A DNA stretch of 64,000 bases from Neorhizobium sp. UBA3556 (GCA_002376235.1 DFNX01000001.1:62001-126000), one strand, 5' to 3'. Positions 17,324 through 25,813 are shown, counted from the first letter of the stretch. Notes: a model not told the origin generated them from the sequence alone. Numbers and translations are program-made.

Positions 17324-17568
17324 CCACGTCGTCCGACGCGCTCTACGACCTCAGGGGACTGAAATGCCCCCTGCCGGTGTTGAAGACCCGCAAGCGGCTG
17401 GCTGGCCTGAAGGCCGGTGACTGTCTCGCCATCGCGACGAATGATCCCCTCGCCGGAATAGACATCCCGCATTTCTGCAATCAGGAAGGCCACGAACTCG
17501 TCGAAAGCGAGAAGACGACGGATGGCCACCGCTTTCGCATTCGCAAGGGCGCGAGAATTACAGCCTGA
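17320..17568 (+). CDS. tusA: Sulfurtransferase TusA family protein
   Basis: The 82-residue protein has the TusA/SirA pattern LRGLKCPLPVLKTRK with the sulfur-carrying Cys16 and a CPxP-type motif (CPLP). The family relays persulfide sulfur, for example to tRNA thiolation or molybdenum cofactor enzymes. The start is GTG at 17320, overlapping the transpeptidase stop, which implies translational coupling. Its last 11 bases overlap the end of the convergent COG0523 gene. Calling it the true TusA rather than another family member is inference. Confidence 0.85.
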   Translation: MTTSSDALYDLRGLKCPLPVLKTRKRLAGLKAGDCLAIATNDPLAGIDIPHFCNQEGHELVESEKTTDGHRFRIRKGARITA

Positions 17569-18742
17569 AACCGGGCACGGCGAGCGGATTGTCTTCGAGC
17601 GCCGCGCGGTCGGGACGGTCGAGGCGCGGTTCACCCGTAAAGGCCGAAAACAGGTCTGCGACGAATTCCTCGGAAAGACCCTTGGTGATCAGCACCATAC
17701 GTGTTTTCCGGTCCGATCCTTCCGGCCATTGGGCCAGCCGCTGTGGTGGATGGAAGATCGTCTGCACGCCGTGCAGAACCAGTGGTCGCTCGGGATTGTC
17801 CGACAGCCTGACCACCGCCTTCATCCGCAGAAGCTTCTCACCATGCGCCGAGCGCAGGAGATCTATGAACATGTCGATCGCCATCGGATCGATCGGCCGT
17901 TCATGCACGATCGAGAAGGAGCGGATGTCATCGCCGTGACGATTGACATTGTGATGGTGGTGATGATGACCGTGCACGTGATCATGATGATGGTCATGCC
18001 CGCAGTCACATTCACCATCATGCCCGTGATCGTGGCCATGATGATGATGGTCGTGATCATCCGCGGCAATCTCGTCGCGCAGCCAGCGGTCGACATCGGC
18101 GATCTTCGTCGACGGATCGTAAAGCCCGTTTGCAAGCATGGACAGGCTGCTGACCGAAATGTCGTCGCCATCGACAAGCGGCGCACGCGGATTGAGCGAA
18201 ACAAGCCGTGCACGCAGGGCTGAGAGCTGCCCGGCATCCGCCAGCGTCTGCTTCGAGAGGATCAGCCGGTCGGCGACCGCCACCTGCTTGACCGCCTCCG
18301 GATGCGCATCAAGCGTGGCAAACCCGTTCACCGCATCCACCACGGTGACGACCCCTTCAAGCTCGAAGTTCTGCGCGATCACCGGATTGCCCATCACCGA
18401 CTGCATGACCGGCGCCGGATCAGCAAGGCCGGTCGTTTCGATGACAACGCGGGTGATCGGCTTGGCACGGCCCGTCTGGATCGCATCCATCATCGTGGCC
18501 AGCGTATCGACCAGTTCGCCGCGCACGGTGCAGCAGAGGCAGCCGTTCGACAGTTCGACCAGTGAATCCCCGGAGGATTCGACCAGCAGGTTATCGATGC
18601 CGACTTCACCGAACTCGTTGATGATGACCGCGATGTCCTTTGCACCGGGGTCGCGCAGCATCCGGTTGAGCAGCGTCGATTTTCCGGCACCGAGGAACCC
18701 GGTGATGATGGAGACCGGGATCCGGTCCTGCCCATGGGCCAT
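17558..18742 (-). CDS. COG0523 (CobW/ZNG1-like) metallochaperone GTPase with His-rich insert
   Basis: This 394-residue GTPase has Walker A GFLGAGKST (residues 15-23) and the zinc-binding NGCLCC with Cys68, Cys70 and Cys71. A long linker around residues 225-270 is packed with H and D (about 30 histidines), clearly for metal handling. The CobW C-terminal domain follows, with the FSIVHERPIDP strand. Members deliver zinc or cobalt to client proteins. Despite the window's cobST, no local link to cobalamin is seen. It lies 12 bases downstream of the dacF-like gene, so they form an operon, and it overlaps tusA by 11 bases tail to tail. Confidence 0.9.
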   Translation of the reverse strand: MAHGQDRIPVSIITGFLGAGKSTLLNRMLRDPGAKDIAVIINEFGEVGIDNLLVESSGDSLVELSNGCLCCTVRGELVDTLATMMDAIQTGRAKPITRVVIETTGLADPAPVMQSVMGNPVIAQNFELEGVVTVVDAVNGFATLDAHPEAVKQVAVADRLILSKQTLADAGQLSALRARLVSLNPRAPLVDGDDISVSSLSMLANGLYDPSTKIADVDRWLRDEIAADDHDHHHHGHDHGHDGECDCGHDHHHDHVHGHHHHHHNVNRHGDDIRSFSIVHERPIDPMAIDMFIDLLRSAHGEKLLRMKAVVRLSDNPERPLVLHGVQTIFHPPQRLAQWPEGSDRKTRMVLITKGLSEEFVADLFSAFTGEPRLDRPDRAALEDNPLAVPGFRL

Positions 18743-18754
18743 TGTCTATTCCAA

Positions 18755-19888
18755 TCAGAATGTCGGGCGCGGTACCGGGATCGGAATATTGGCGTAGCTC
18801 CGCTCGCCGATCTTCGTTTCCACCGGTTCGGTTCCCGGGATGAGGCCGGCAAACGTATAGACGGGCGGCCGCGTCATTTCGTGGATATAGGGCGAGTGCA
18901 TAACCGTGCGGCCGGCATCGTCGCGGTTTTCGCTGCGCACCTTGGCTGCCTTCGGATTGCAGATCTCCTGGCTGACATCGTTGACCACGCTCGTATCGCC
19001 ATAAGGTGCAAGCGAGCCAAGCGGCGTCCCCTGATTGCCCGAAGACGTCAGGCCCTGCTGTAGGAGGTTGGCCGAATCGTCGGCGCGCCCTGCAAGACTG
19101 TCGGAACCGAGCACGACCGAAACCACGGTCCGGCCATTGCGGGTCGCGGATGACACCTGGTTGAAACCGGCAGCGCAGATGAAGCCCGTCTTCATCCCGT
19201 CAGCGCCGTCGAAACGGCCGATCAGCGTGTTGAAATTCGGGTACTTCTTCTTGCCCGTATCGATGCCTTCGATGGTGAAATAGCCGCTATATTGCGGGAA
19301 TTCGCGCTTGATCTGCATGGCGAGGATCGCAAGGTCGCGCGCCGTCGTATACTGGCCCTTGCCCGGCAATCCATGCGGATTGATGAAATGCGAGGACGTC
19401 ATGCCAAGCCGCTGCGCCTCGGCATTCATCATCGCCACGAACTGGTCGTTGGTTCCGCCGACCGTTTCCGCCACAGCGACCGCCATGTCGTTGGCCGATT
19501 TCACCAGCATGATCTTCAGCGCATCATCCATCGTCAGCTGCGAGCCGGGACGGAAATACATCTTGCTGGCAGGCTGGTCGGTGGCAAACTTGCTCATCAC
19601 CACCTTGCTGTCGAGCGAAAGACGGCCGGACTTCAGCGCCCTGAACGTCACATAGGCAGTCATAAGCTTGGTCAGCGAGGCCGGATACCATTTCAGGAAC
19701 GCGTCCTGATGCGCGATCACGCGGCCGGTATTGGCATCGATGATCATTTTGGGATTGGCGGATGCCGCGGTGGCGGAGCTGACAAGTCCCACCGCCGTCA
19801 CGAGGCAGAGAAGCCGGCGGGCGGCGCGATGGCGGAGTGTTGAGTGCAGCAAGATGGTCCTCGTCCGGATGTTAACGAGTGGGGCCAT
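18755..19888 (-). CDS. D-alanyl-D-alanine carboxypeptidase (DacF/PBP5-like, S11)
   Basis: The 377-residue protein has an N-terminal export signal (VTAVGLVSSATAASA) and the three serine peptidase S11 motifs: S-L-T-K in YPASLTKLMT, S-A-N in KSANDMAV, and K-T-G in DGMKTGF. It trims the terminal D-alanine of peptidoglycan pentapeptides in the periplasm. The ATG at 19886-19888 was chosen; the frame extends to a TTG at 19918 with no visible ribosome site. The COG0523 GTPase gene follows in the same operon. The M20 gene is divergent. Confidence 0.93.
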   Translation of the reverse strand: MAPLVNIRTRTILLHSTLRHRAARRLLCLVTAVGLVSSATAASANPKMIIDANTGRVIAHQDAFLKWYPASLTKLMTAYVTFRALKSGRLSLDSKVVMSKFATDQPASKMYFRPGSQLTMDDALKIMLVKSANDMAVAVAETVGGTNDQFVAMMNAEAQRLGMTSSHFINPHGLPGKGQYTTARDLAILAMQIKREFPQYSGYFTIEGIDTGKKKYPNFNTLIGRFDGADGMKTGFICAAGFNQVSSATRNGRTVVSVVLGSDSLAGRADDSANLLQQGLTSSGNQGTPLGSLAPYGDTSVVNDVSQEICNPKAAKVRSENRDDAGRTVMHSPYIHEMTRPPVYTFAGLIPGTEPVETKIGERSYANIPIPVPRPTF

Positions 19889-20006
19889 TAGATGGCCTAT
19901 ATGTCGAAGCAATGGCAAAGAAGATTGATTACGTCAATCGTCACAGGCACTATCCCTTGATGGAGAGGAGTCATAACGGCGTGAAGTTGGAACGATAGGA
20001 AAGATT

Positions 20007-21182
20007 ATGCCCATATTGAACCGCGCAGCCGAACTTCAGGGCGAAGTGACCGGCTGGCGACGATTTCTGCATCAAAATCCCGAAATCCTCTATGAAGTTC
20101 ATGACACCGCAGCCTTTGTCGCGAACAAGCTGCGCGAATTCGGCGTCGACGAGATCGTCACCGGCATCGGCCGCACCGGCGTGGTCGGCATCATCCGCGG
20201 CAAGGGAGCCACGGCAGGATCAGGCACGCGCACGATCGGCCTCCGCGCCGATATGGATGCGCTTCCCCTGACGGAACTGACCGGCAAGGATTACACCTCG
20301 CTGAGACCGGGCGCGATGCATGCCTGTGGTCACGATGGCCACACGTCCATGCTTCTCGGCGCCGCAATATATCTGGCTGAGACCCGCAATTTCGACGGCA
20401 CCGTGGCGCTGATCTTCCAGCCGGCCGAAGAAGGTGGCGCCGGCGCACTGGCCATGGTCGAGGACGGCCTGATGGAGCGTTTCGGCATCGAGGAAGTCTA
20501 CGGCATGCACAACATGCCGGGCATTCCGCTCGGCCAGTTCGCCATCCGCAAGGGCGGCATCATGGCAGCCCCGGATCGTTTCACCATCACCATCAAGGGG
20601 CGCGGCGGCCATGCCGCCCAGCCGCACAAGACCATCGACCCGATCTTCATCGGCTCGCAACTGGTCGGCAGCCTGCAGGCGATTGCCGCACGCAATGCCG
20701 ATCCTGTCCAGTCGGTGGTGATTTCAGTCACCCGTTTCGACGCCGGCACCAGCCACAACATCATCCCGGATACGGCAATGATCATGGGCACTGTGCGAAC
20801 GCTGAGCGAAGAGACCCGCGACCTTGCCGAAAACCGGATCCGCCAGATCGTCGACGGACTGGTTGCGGCCCATGGCGCGGAAGCAACGATCGACTATTAC
20901 CGCCAGTGCCCCGTCACCTTCAATCATGACCACGAGACGGACCACGCGATCCGTGTTGCAACCGATGTCGTGGGCTCAGTCAATGTCGACGCCAATGTCG
21001 AGCCGACCATGGCGGGCGAGGATTTTGCCTTCATGCTGAAGCAGCGCCCCGGCGCCTTTATCTTCATCGGCAACGGCAACACCGCTCCGCTTCACAACCC
21101 GAAATACGATTTCGACGACGAAGCGATCGCCTACGGCATCTCCTACTGGGTGAAACTCGCCGAAAACCGGCTGTCTGAATGA
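20007..21182 (+). CDS. M20 family amidohydrolase (hippurate hydrolase-like)
   Basis: The 391-residue enzyme matches the M20D/HipO family: HACGHDGHTSML with metal-binding Cys and His, PAEEGGAGALAMVEDGL with the catalytic glutamates, GRGGHAAQPH, and the late FAFMLKQRPGAFIFIGNG. Family members cleave N-acyl amino acids, hippurate or indole-acetyl conjugates; the substrate here is not known. Two-domain length is normal. It is divergent from the carboxypeptidase gene and followed closely by tRNA-Arg. Confidence 0.92.
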   Translation: MPILNRAAELQGEVTGWRRFLHQNPEILYEVHDTAAFVANKLREFGVDEIVTGIGRTGVVGIIRGKGATAGSGTRTIGLRADMDALPLTELTGKDYTSLRPGAMHACGHDGHTSMLLGAAIYLAETRNFDGTVALIFQPAEEGGAGALAMVEDGLMERFGIEEVYGMHNMPGIPLGQFAIRKGGIMAAPDRFTITIKGRGGHAAQPHKTIDPIFIGSQLVGSLQAIAARNADPVQSVVISVTRFDAGTSHNIIPDTAMIMGTVRTLSEETRDLAENRIRQIVDGLVAAHGAEATIDYYRQCPVTFNHDHETDHAIRVATDVVGSVNVDANVEPTMAGEDFAFMLKQRPGAFIFIGNGNTAPLHNPKYDFDDEAIAYGISYWVKLAENRLSE

Positions 21183-21197
21183 CAGCCGGAAAAACGC

Positions 21198-21226
21198 TTG
21201 GCTAATTAGAACGGCTTTTGTATGGA
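21198..21226 (+). promoter_or_regulatory. Promoter of tRNA-Arg
   Basis: TTGGCT 21198-21203 and TATGGA 21221-21226 with a 17-base spacer end 11 bases before the tRNA, right for a promoter serving the tRNA alone. Confidence 0.5.
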
Positions 21227-21237
21227 TGGGCGCAAGT

Positions 21238-21314
21238 GGTCCCATAGCTCAGTCGGATAGAGCGCAGGATTCCTAATCCTGAGGCCGATGGTTCGAATCC
21301 ATCTGGGATCACCA
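21238..21314 (+). tRNA. tRNA-Arg (anticodon CCT)
   Basis: A complete 77-base cloverleaf can be folded by hand. The acceptor arms are GGTCCCA and TGGGATC (one G-T pair). The anticodon stem is CAGGA/TCCTG with loop TTCCTAA and anticodon CCT at 21272-21274. The T arm is ATGG-TTCGAAT-CCAT, and CCA is encoded at 21312-21314. It reads the arginine codon AGG. No duplicate of its 3' end was seen in the window, so no inserted element is implied. Confidence 0.97.
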
Positions 21315-21346
21315 CTCCCCCGCAAAAGCTCATCCAGAATGCCGAT

Positions 21347-21505
21347 TTAAGGCCGCGCCGGCTGCGGCATGTCTGCGTGCGGGCCAATAGAACTCGTGAA
21401 CGTGCGATCGACAGACTGAAGACGTGTCCAGGAAACCGAGACGCCGAAAAGCAGTATCGCAATGATGGGAATGACAAGAAGCACGACGCCGCCACTGATG
21501 CGCAT
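21347..21505 (-). CDS. Small hypothetical membrane protein, 52 residues
   Basis: A frame starting at ATG 21503-21505 encodes MRISGGVVLLVIPIIAILLF and then a polar tail ending MPQPARP. One membrane helix covers about residues 5-23. It lies alone between tRNA-Arg and the FixL-like kinase gene, antisense to neither. Codon use resembles genuine genes, but without comparison the reality of the gene stays uncertain. Confidence 0.45.
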   Translation of the reverse strand: MRISGGVVLLVIPIIAILLFGVSVSWTRLQSVDRTFTSSIGPHADMPQPARP

Positions 21506-21742
21506 GACCAACTCCAAAACTACATAGTCATGGGCGCGACCTTGTGCGCAGCAGCTTAATGGTTCGTTAATTTGTGCCAGTTTTGCACAGAAGCAGAGCC
21601 TATCTATGCCGCCTTTTGAAACAAAGGCAGTCCTGCACAAAATGGCCGGAAAATGGCCTCAATCGAGACGCCGGATTTGTCTTGAACGGAAGGCGATCCC
21701 GACTTGCGGCCATATGCGCCGAATGCCGGGATTGTCACACCA

Positions 21743-23668
21743 TCAATCCAGCAATTCGCGAATACGCACAGCGAGTTCCCGCGCGGTGTACGGCTTCTTC
21801 AGCCAGCTACCGGAAAGCGCAAGCTCCCGCCCGGCGATCGCAGGCTCCGCGTAACCCGAGGTAAACAGAACCGGGATATGTGGTTTTTCAGCACGAACGC
21901 GGTTGGCCAGTTCATCGCCTGTCATGCCGCCCGGCATCACCACATCGGTAAACAACAGGGCGATATCGGTGTGGCGCTCGAGTTGCGATAGCGCCTGAGC
22001 ACCGTTTTCCGCCTCGATTACCTGGTAGCCAAAGCTCGTCAACCGGGACACGGTTACGCGGCGAACACGCGGATCGTCCTCGACGACCAGGATTTTTTCC
22101 GGTCCACCGGGCAGCGGGCTTTGAGAATGAAGTGACGAGACCTGCTGGTTGGCCTGTTCGACCTTCCGCTTTGCGGCGGGCAGGAACATCCGCACAGACG
22201 TGCCCTGCCCCGGCTCGCTGTAAAGCTGGATATTGCCGCCCGACTGTTTGACGAAACCATAGACCATGCTGAGGCCGAGACCCGTGCCGGCACTCACACC
22301 CTTGGTCGTGAAGAACGGCTCGAAAGCCTTCTCCTTGACCTCCGCCGTCATGCCTGTCCCGGTATCGGTAACCGCAACCAGAATGAACTCGCCGGTCCGC
22401 ATGTTCGAATACATCTGCGCGTAGTCGACATCCAGTTTGACGCGGGAAATTTCGACCGTCAGCTTGCCGCCGCGCGGCATCGCATCGCGCGCATTGATGA
22501 CGAGGTTGAGGATAGCGTTCTGCAGCTGCGAGGCATCGACGAGAGCTTCGTTCGGCGCACCTGCGATGACCGTCCTGAATTCGACCGCCTCGCCAAGCGT
22601 ACGCCGCATGAGATGGGAATAACTCGATACGAGTTGTCCGACATCCACAAGCTTGTTGTTGAGCGGCTGCCGCCGACCGAAGGCCAGCAACTGGCCGGTC
22701 AACTTTGCGCCGTCTTCCGCAGCTGACTGGGCCTCCTGCATGAGCACCCGCAGATTGGGGTCTTCAAGCTGATATTCCAGCATTTCGAGATTGCCGCTGA
22801 TCACTGTCAACAGGTTGTTGAAATCATGCGCCAGTCCACCTGTCAGCTGACCGATCGCCTCCATCTTCTGCGACTGGCGAAGCTCTTCCTCGATCTTCTG
22901 GCGGCTCGTGAGGTCGCGGACGAAGCCGGTAAAGATGCGCCTGCCACCGGTTCTCGCCTCGCCCACGGCAAGCTCCATGGGGAATGTCGTACCATCCTTG
23001 CGAAGCCCCGTCACCACGCGGCCGTAACCGATGATCCGTCGTTCTCCGGTTTCCATATAGTTGGAAATGTAACCGTCATGGGCATCACGGTCAGGATTGG
23101 GCATCAGCATCCTGACATTCTCGCCGCAGACTTCGGAAGCGCTGTAGCCGAACAGCCGCTCCGCGGCCGCACTGAATGAGGTGATGATCCCGGCATCGTT
23201 GATAACGATCGTCGATTCCGGCACCGTATCGAGGATCGACCGAAGATGCGCCTCTCTTTCCGCCAGATCGTTCTGGACCCGCTTCATCGCGGTCACATCA
23301 TTGTTGGTCTGGATGATGATGGGCGCGCCATCCACCGAAAGGGAAACAGAGACCCAACGCGTGGCAACGAAAACCGGACGGCCGTCGCGGGTGCGATGCT
23401 CCAGCTCTCCTTGCCAGGAATGTTCCGAGGCCAACTGTAGACGAATTTCGTCAAGCGGCTTGGGAAACCGCGTTTGCAGCAACTGGTGAACGGATTGGCC
23501 GACCGCCTCCTCACGCGGCCAGCCATAAAGTGCCTCACAGCCAGAGCTCCACCGGGTAATGATGCCATCATTCCCGTGGACCATGACATTGGCATCGTCC
23601 AGAAGATGAAGAACCGCATCCAGCTCGGCCTGAGTGGTGAGAGTGTTTCTTATTTTATGTGGCATCAA
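21743..23668 (-). CDS. fixL: Heme-PAS hybrid sensor histidine kinase, FixL-like (hFixL)
   Basis: The 641-residue protein has a PAS domain (about 15-130), a second PAS (140-255), a histidine kinase core with H281 in GGLAHDFNNLLTV, an ATPase domain (N-box NLVINARDAM, G-boxes near 435-465), and a C-terminal receiver with D575 in LLFTDVVMPG. The second PAS closely follows FixL: His197 (DAHDGYI) fits the heme-ligand histidine of Bradyrhizobium FixL and Arg217 (GYGRVVTG) the oxygen-contact arginine, with the same 20-residue spacing. No membrane helix is seen, so it is a cytosolic oxygen sensor. The fixK-like gene lies upstream on the same strand; the hybrid layout is that of hFixL, not classic FixL. 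Confidence 0.85.
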   Translation of the reverse strand: MMPHKIRNTLTTQAELDAVLHLLDDANVMVHGNDGIITRWSSGCEALYGWPREEAVGQSVHQLLQTRFPKPLDEIRLQLASEHSWQGELEHRTRDGRPVFVATRWVSVSLSVDGAPIIIQTNNDVTAMKRVQNDLAEREAHLRSILDTVPESTIVINDAGIITSFSAAAERLFGYSASEVCGENVRMLMPNPDRDAHDGYISNYMETGERRIIGYGRVVTGLRKDGTTFPMELAVGEARTGGRRIFTGFVRDLTSRQKIEEELRQSQKMEAIGQLTGGLAHDFNNLLTVISGNLEMLEYQLEDPNLRVLMQEAQSAAEDGAKLTGQLLAFGRRQPLNNKLVDVGQLVSSYSHLMRRTLGEAVEFRTVIAGAPNEALVDASQLQNAILNLVINARDAMPRGGKLTVEISRVKLDVDYAQMYSNMRTGEFILVAVTDTGTGMTAEVKEKAFEPFFTTKGVSAGTGLGLSMVYGFVKQSGGNIQLYSEPGQGTSVRMFLPAAKRKVEQANQQVSSLHSQSPLPGGPEKILVVEDDPRVRRVTVSRLTSFGYQVIEAENGAQALSQLERHTDIALLFTDVVMPGGMTGDELANRVRAEKPHIPVLFTSGYAEPAIAGRELALSGSWLKKPYTARELAVRIRELLD

Positions 23669-23785
23669 AAATCCTGGCTGCGGCTACAGACCTGGACCAT
23701 ACATGGCACACAAGGGACGCTGTAGAATTTTGGAACTGGCGCATCATACATTCCGAATGACCTATTCCGGTTTTGGGTCGAAGCG

Positions 23786-24529
23786 CTAGTGGCGGCGACG
23801 ATCGTCGGCCGATCCCATCGTATCTCCCCAGCCGTATTCATCTTCGTCCCCGGCCAACTGTGCAAGCATCATCGGCCTGATGATCTTCACCGAGTGCCGC
23901 CCGACGCAGCCGAGAACACCCTTGGTGCTCAGTTTGGTGATCGTACGCGACACGGTCTCAATGGTCAGGCCAAGATAGTCCGCCATGTCCTGACGCGTCA
24001 TCGGCAGCTGCACCATCGACTGCACTTCGCTCTTGGCCGCCGCCCTGCGCAGGTGCTTCAGCAGGAATGTGCAGAGGCGTTCCTCGGCGCTCTTGCACGA
24101 CAGCAGCACCATCTGGTCCTGGGCAGCGGCCATCTCGTCACAAACCCGCGCAAATACCTGCGGGCGCAGTTCTTCCGAGTCCAGCACGGCAGCCTCGAAG
24201 CTCTTTCTGGTCAGGCGGCGAACCTTCGTGCCGACAATAGCTTCGGCGCTGTAGAGATAATTGCTCTTCAGCGATACGCCGAGCAAATCACCGTCGAAAA
24301 CGAAACCGGTAATAACCCGGCGACCGTCCGAAATAATTCTGAAGATACGCAGAGCACCTTCAACGACCTCGAAGACGTGTTTTGCTTCGTCGCCCTCGAA
24401 GAAGATCGACTGGCCGGGCTGGATGAACTCGACCGGCTGGCGCGAGAACAGACCATTGAGCGTTTCCGGCTCCGCTTCATGAAGAAGAGTTGCTGCTGTG
24501 CGTTCGCGATTGTAGCTGGTGAGAAACAT
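23786..24529 (-). CDS. fixK: Crp/Fnr-family regulator, FixK-like
   Basis: The 247-residue protein has a cNMP-type beta-roll (about 30-135), a dimer helix, and a helix-turn-helix with the FNR/FixK recognition sequence LGLTIETVSRTITKL. The conserved E and SR predict binding to TTGAT-N4-ATCAA. The FNR/FnrN N-terminal cysteine cluster is absent, so oxygen is not sensed by a 4Fe-4S cluster, which points to FixK; cysteines sit later (FARVCDEM, LLSCKSAEERLC). The ATG at 24529 was chosen because an upstream in-frame extension looks unlike the family. A direct repeat lies about 90 bases upstream. The hFixL-like gene follows after 117 bases. Confidence 0.85.
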   Translation of the reverse strand: MFLTSYNRERTAATLLHEAEPETLNGLFSRQPVEFIQPGQSIFFEGDEAKHVFEVVEGALRIFRIISDGRRVITGFVFDGDLLGVSLKSNYLYSAEAIVGTKVRRLTRKSFEAAVLDSEELRPQVFARVCDEMAAAQDQMVLLSCKSAEERLCTFLLKHLRRAAAKSEVQSMVQLPMTRQDMADYLGLTIETVSRTITKLSTKGVLGCVGRHSVKIIRPMMLAQLAGDEDEYGWGDTMGSADDRRRH

Positions 24530-24615
24530 GGTATTAACCCCGTCGTTTGATGGGGGTAGTTGACCTGACGGCGGTAACACGCGAATGCTACCGCTGTAAA
24601 AGACGGTTCGAATTG

Positions 24616-24631
24616 GTAACAGTTTGTAACA
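24616..24631. promoter_or_regulatory. Direct repeat GTAACA-N4-GTAACA, candidate FxkR site
   Basis: GTAACA at 24616-24621 and again at 24626-24631 gives a 10-bp period, the arrangement bound by OmpR-type dimers. Read on the minus strand (toward fixK) it is GTTACA-N4-GTTAC. It lies between the fixK-like and fxkR-like genes. It resembles what I recall of the K-box by which FxkR activates fixK in Rhizobium etli; that match is from memory. Confidence 0.6.
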
Positions 24632-24647
24632 GCCTGGCTAGTTTTTA

Positions 24648-25376
24648 ATGTCTATTGACCCGGCCCACGCGGCACACATCCTTGTCGTCGATGACGATCC
24701 CCGTATCCGCCAGATGCTTGCCCGCTATTTCGAGGGCGAGGGCTATCGTGTGACCACCGTAGCCGATGGCGTCGAGATGGACGTTGCGATGCGTCAAAAT
24801 ACAATCGAGGCGATACTACTCGACCTTTCGCTTCCCGGCGGACGCGACGGGCTTGATCTCGCGCGTGATATCCGCACGACTTCGGACGTTCCGATCATGA
24901 TGTTGACCGGCCGCGACGATGTCGTCGATCGCATTATAGGTATAGAGATCGGTGCCGACGATTACATCGCTAAACCCTTCCACCTGCGGGAAGTCCATGC
25001 GCGCCTGAAATCCATATTGAGGCGGCGCCAACCGGGAGCCCCGAAAGCGGTACAGGAAGATGATCAGATCATCCGCTTCGAAGGTTGGACGCTCAATCTC
25101 TCGCGGCGTCAGTTGCTCGATCCTGCAGAAGCCGAGGTGGAACTCACGACCGGCGAATTCGATATGCTGGCGGCCTTCCTCAACCATGCCGGCCGCGTGC
25201 TGACCCGCGACTTCCTTATGGATCTGACGCGCGGTCGACACCTTGAAGCGTTCGACCGCACGATCGACGCGCAGATCGTCAGGCTTAGACGCAAGATCGA
25301 AGCGGATGCCAAACATCCGCAGTTCATCAAGGCGATCCGCGGCGTCGGTTACATCTTTACCGGCAAGATCGAGTAA
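24648..25376 (+). CDS. fxkR: OmpR-family response regulator, FxkR-like
   Basis: This 242-residue regulator has a receiver domain (residues 10-125) with DDD acidic pocket, phosphoacceptor D59 in AILLDLSLPGG, and K in YIAKPF. A winged-helix OmpR/PhoB domain follows (about 140-240) with LTTGEFDMLAAFL and VGYIF. Next to a hybrid heme-PAS kinase and a fixK-like gene, it is best read as FxkR, the OmpR-type regulator that links hFixL to fixK in some rhizobia. The gene has a weak ribosome site and starts 17 bases after the direct repeat. Its last 28 bases overlap the convergent GNAT-like gene. Confidence 0.8.
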   Translation: MSIDPAHAAHILVVDDDPRIRQMLARYFEGEGYRVTTVADGVEMDVAMRQNTIEAILLDLSLPGGRDGLDLARDIRTTSDVPIMMLTGRDDVVDRIIGIEIGADDYIAKPFHLREVHARLKSILRRRQPGAPKAVQEDDQIIRFEGWTLNLSRRQLLDPAEAEVELTTGEFDMLAAFLNHAGRVLTRDFLMDLTRGRHLEAFDRTIDAQIVRLRRKIEADAKHPQFIKAIRGVGYIFTGKIE

Positions 25377-25813
25377 TCTGGCAGGACTGCGCTGTCGACG
25401 CCGCAAATCAGTCCGTGGTCCCACGGTCCATGCTCTAGAAAATCTGTCATCACGGACCAATCCGGCGGCGTGGCCGTCCAAATGTGGATAGTCCGGCAAT
25501 CTTCGGCGATCGCAAAACTTCGAACCTCGGAAAAAAGCATCGACAGAACCTCCCGGTTGTCGACAAGGCTGACGGAAATGAAGAGCGGAACTTCGGCTTG
25601 ACGTTGCCGATCTCCCGCTCCTTTGATGGCGACATAGGCTAAGCCACGGATATAGCCTTCACTATCCTTGACGACGAACCAGCAGCGACACAGCAACGTC
25701 GTGGCGGTGAGAGCGATCCATTGTTCCAGATCCACTCCCGGCATGGCCCGCTCGATCAGCGTATAGGCACGCAACACGTCTCGGGCATTAAGTGTGCCGA
25801 TCCTGTAGCCCAT
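25349..25813 (-). CDS. GNAT-like protein of unknown function, probable FixK target
   Basis: About 154 residues. The order MGYRIGTLNARDVLRAYTLIERA, then CRCWFVVKDSEGYIRGLAYVAI and VPLFISVSLVDNREVLSMLFSEVRSFA resembles a GNAT acyltransferase fold (strand, helix, the beta4-beta5 core). The acetyl-CoA pyrophosphate loop is not obvious, so the fold is tentative. The ATG at 25811-25813 has GGAG 4 bases upstream; a GTG at 25837 is an alternative. A perfect FNR/FixK box lies about 80 bases upstream. It overlaps the fxkR end by 28 bases tail to tail. I do not recognise the gene. Confidence 0.7.
   Translation of the reverse strand: MGYRIGTLNARDVLRAYTLIERAMPGVDLEQWIALTATTLLCRCWFVVKDSEGYIRGLAYVAIKGAGDRQRQAEVPLFISVSLVDNREVLSMLFSEVRSFAIAEDCRTIHIWTATPPDWSVMTDFLEHGPWDHGLICGVDSAVLPDYSILPVKM

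Noticed and set aside
18742..18755. A zinc-regulated (Zur) operator directly before the COG0523 gene
   Set aside because: Only 12 bases separate it from the upstream gene and none resemble a Zur palindrome.
19923..19939. Palindrome GATTGA-N5-TCAATC between dacF and the M20 gene, resembling an FNR/FixK box
   Set aside because: The half-sites are one base closer (TTGA-N5-TCAA) than the required N6 spacing, so binding by FixK is unlikely.
21238..21314. tRNA-Arg as an attachment site for an island holding the FixL-like cluster
   Set aside because: No integrase nearby and no repeat of the tRNA 3' end was seen in the window.
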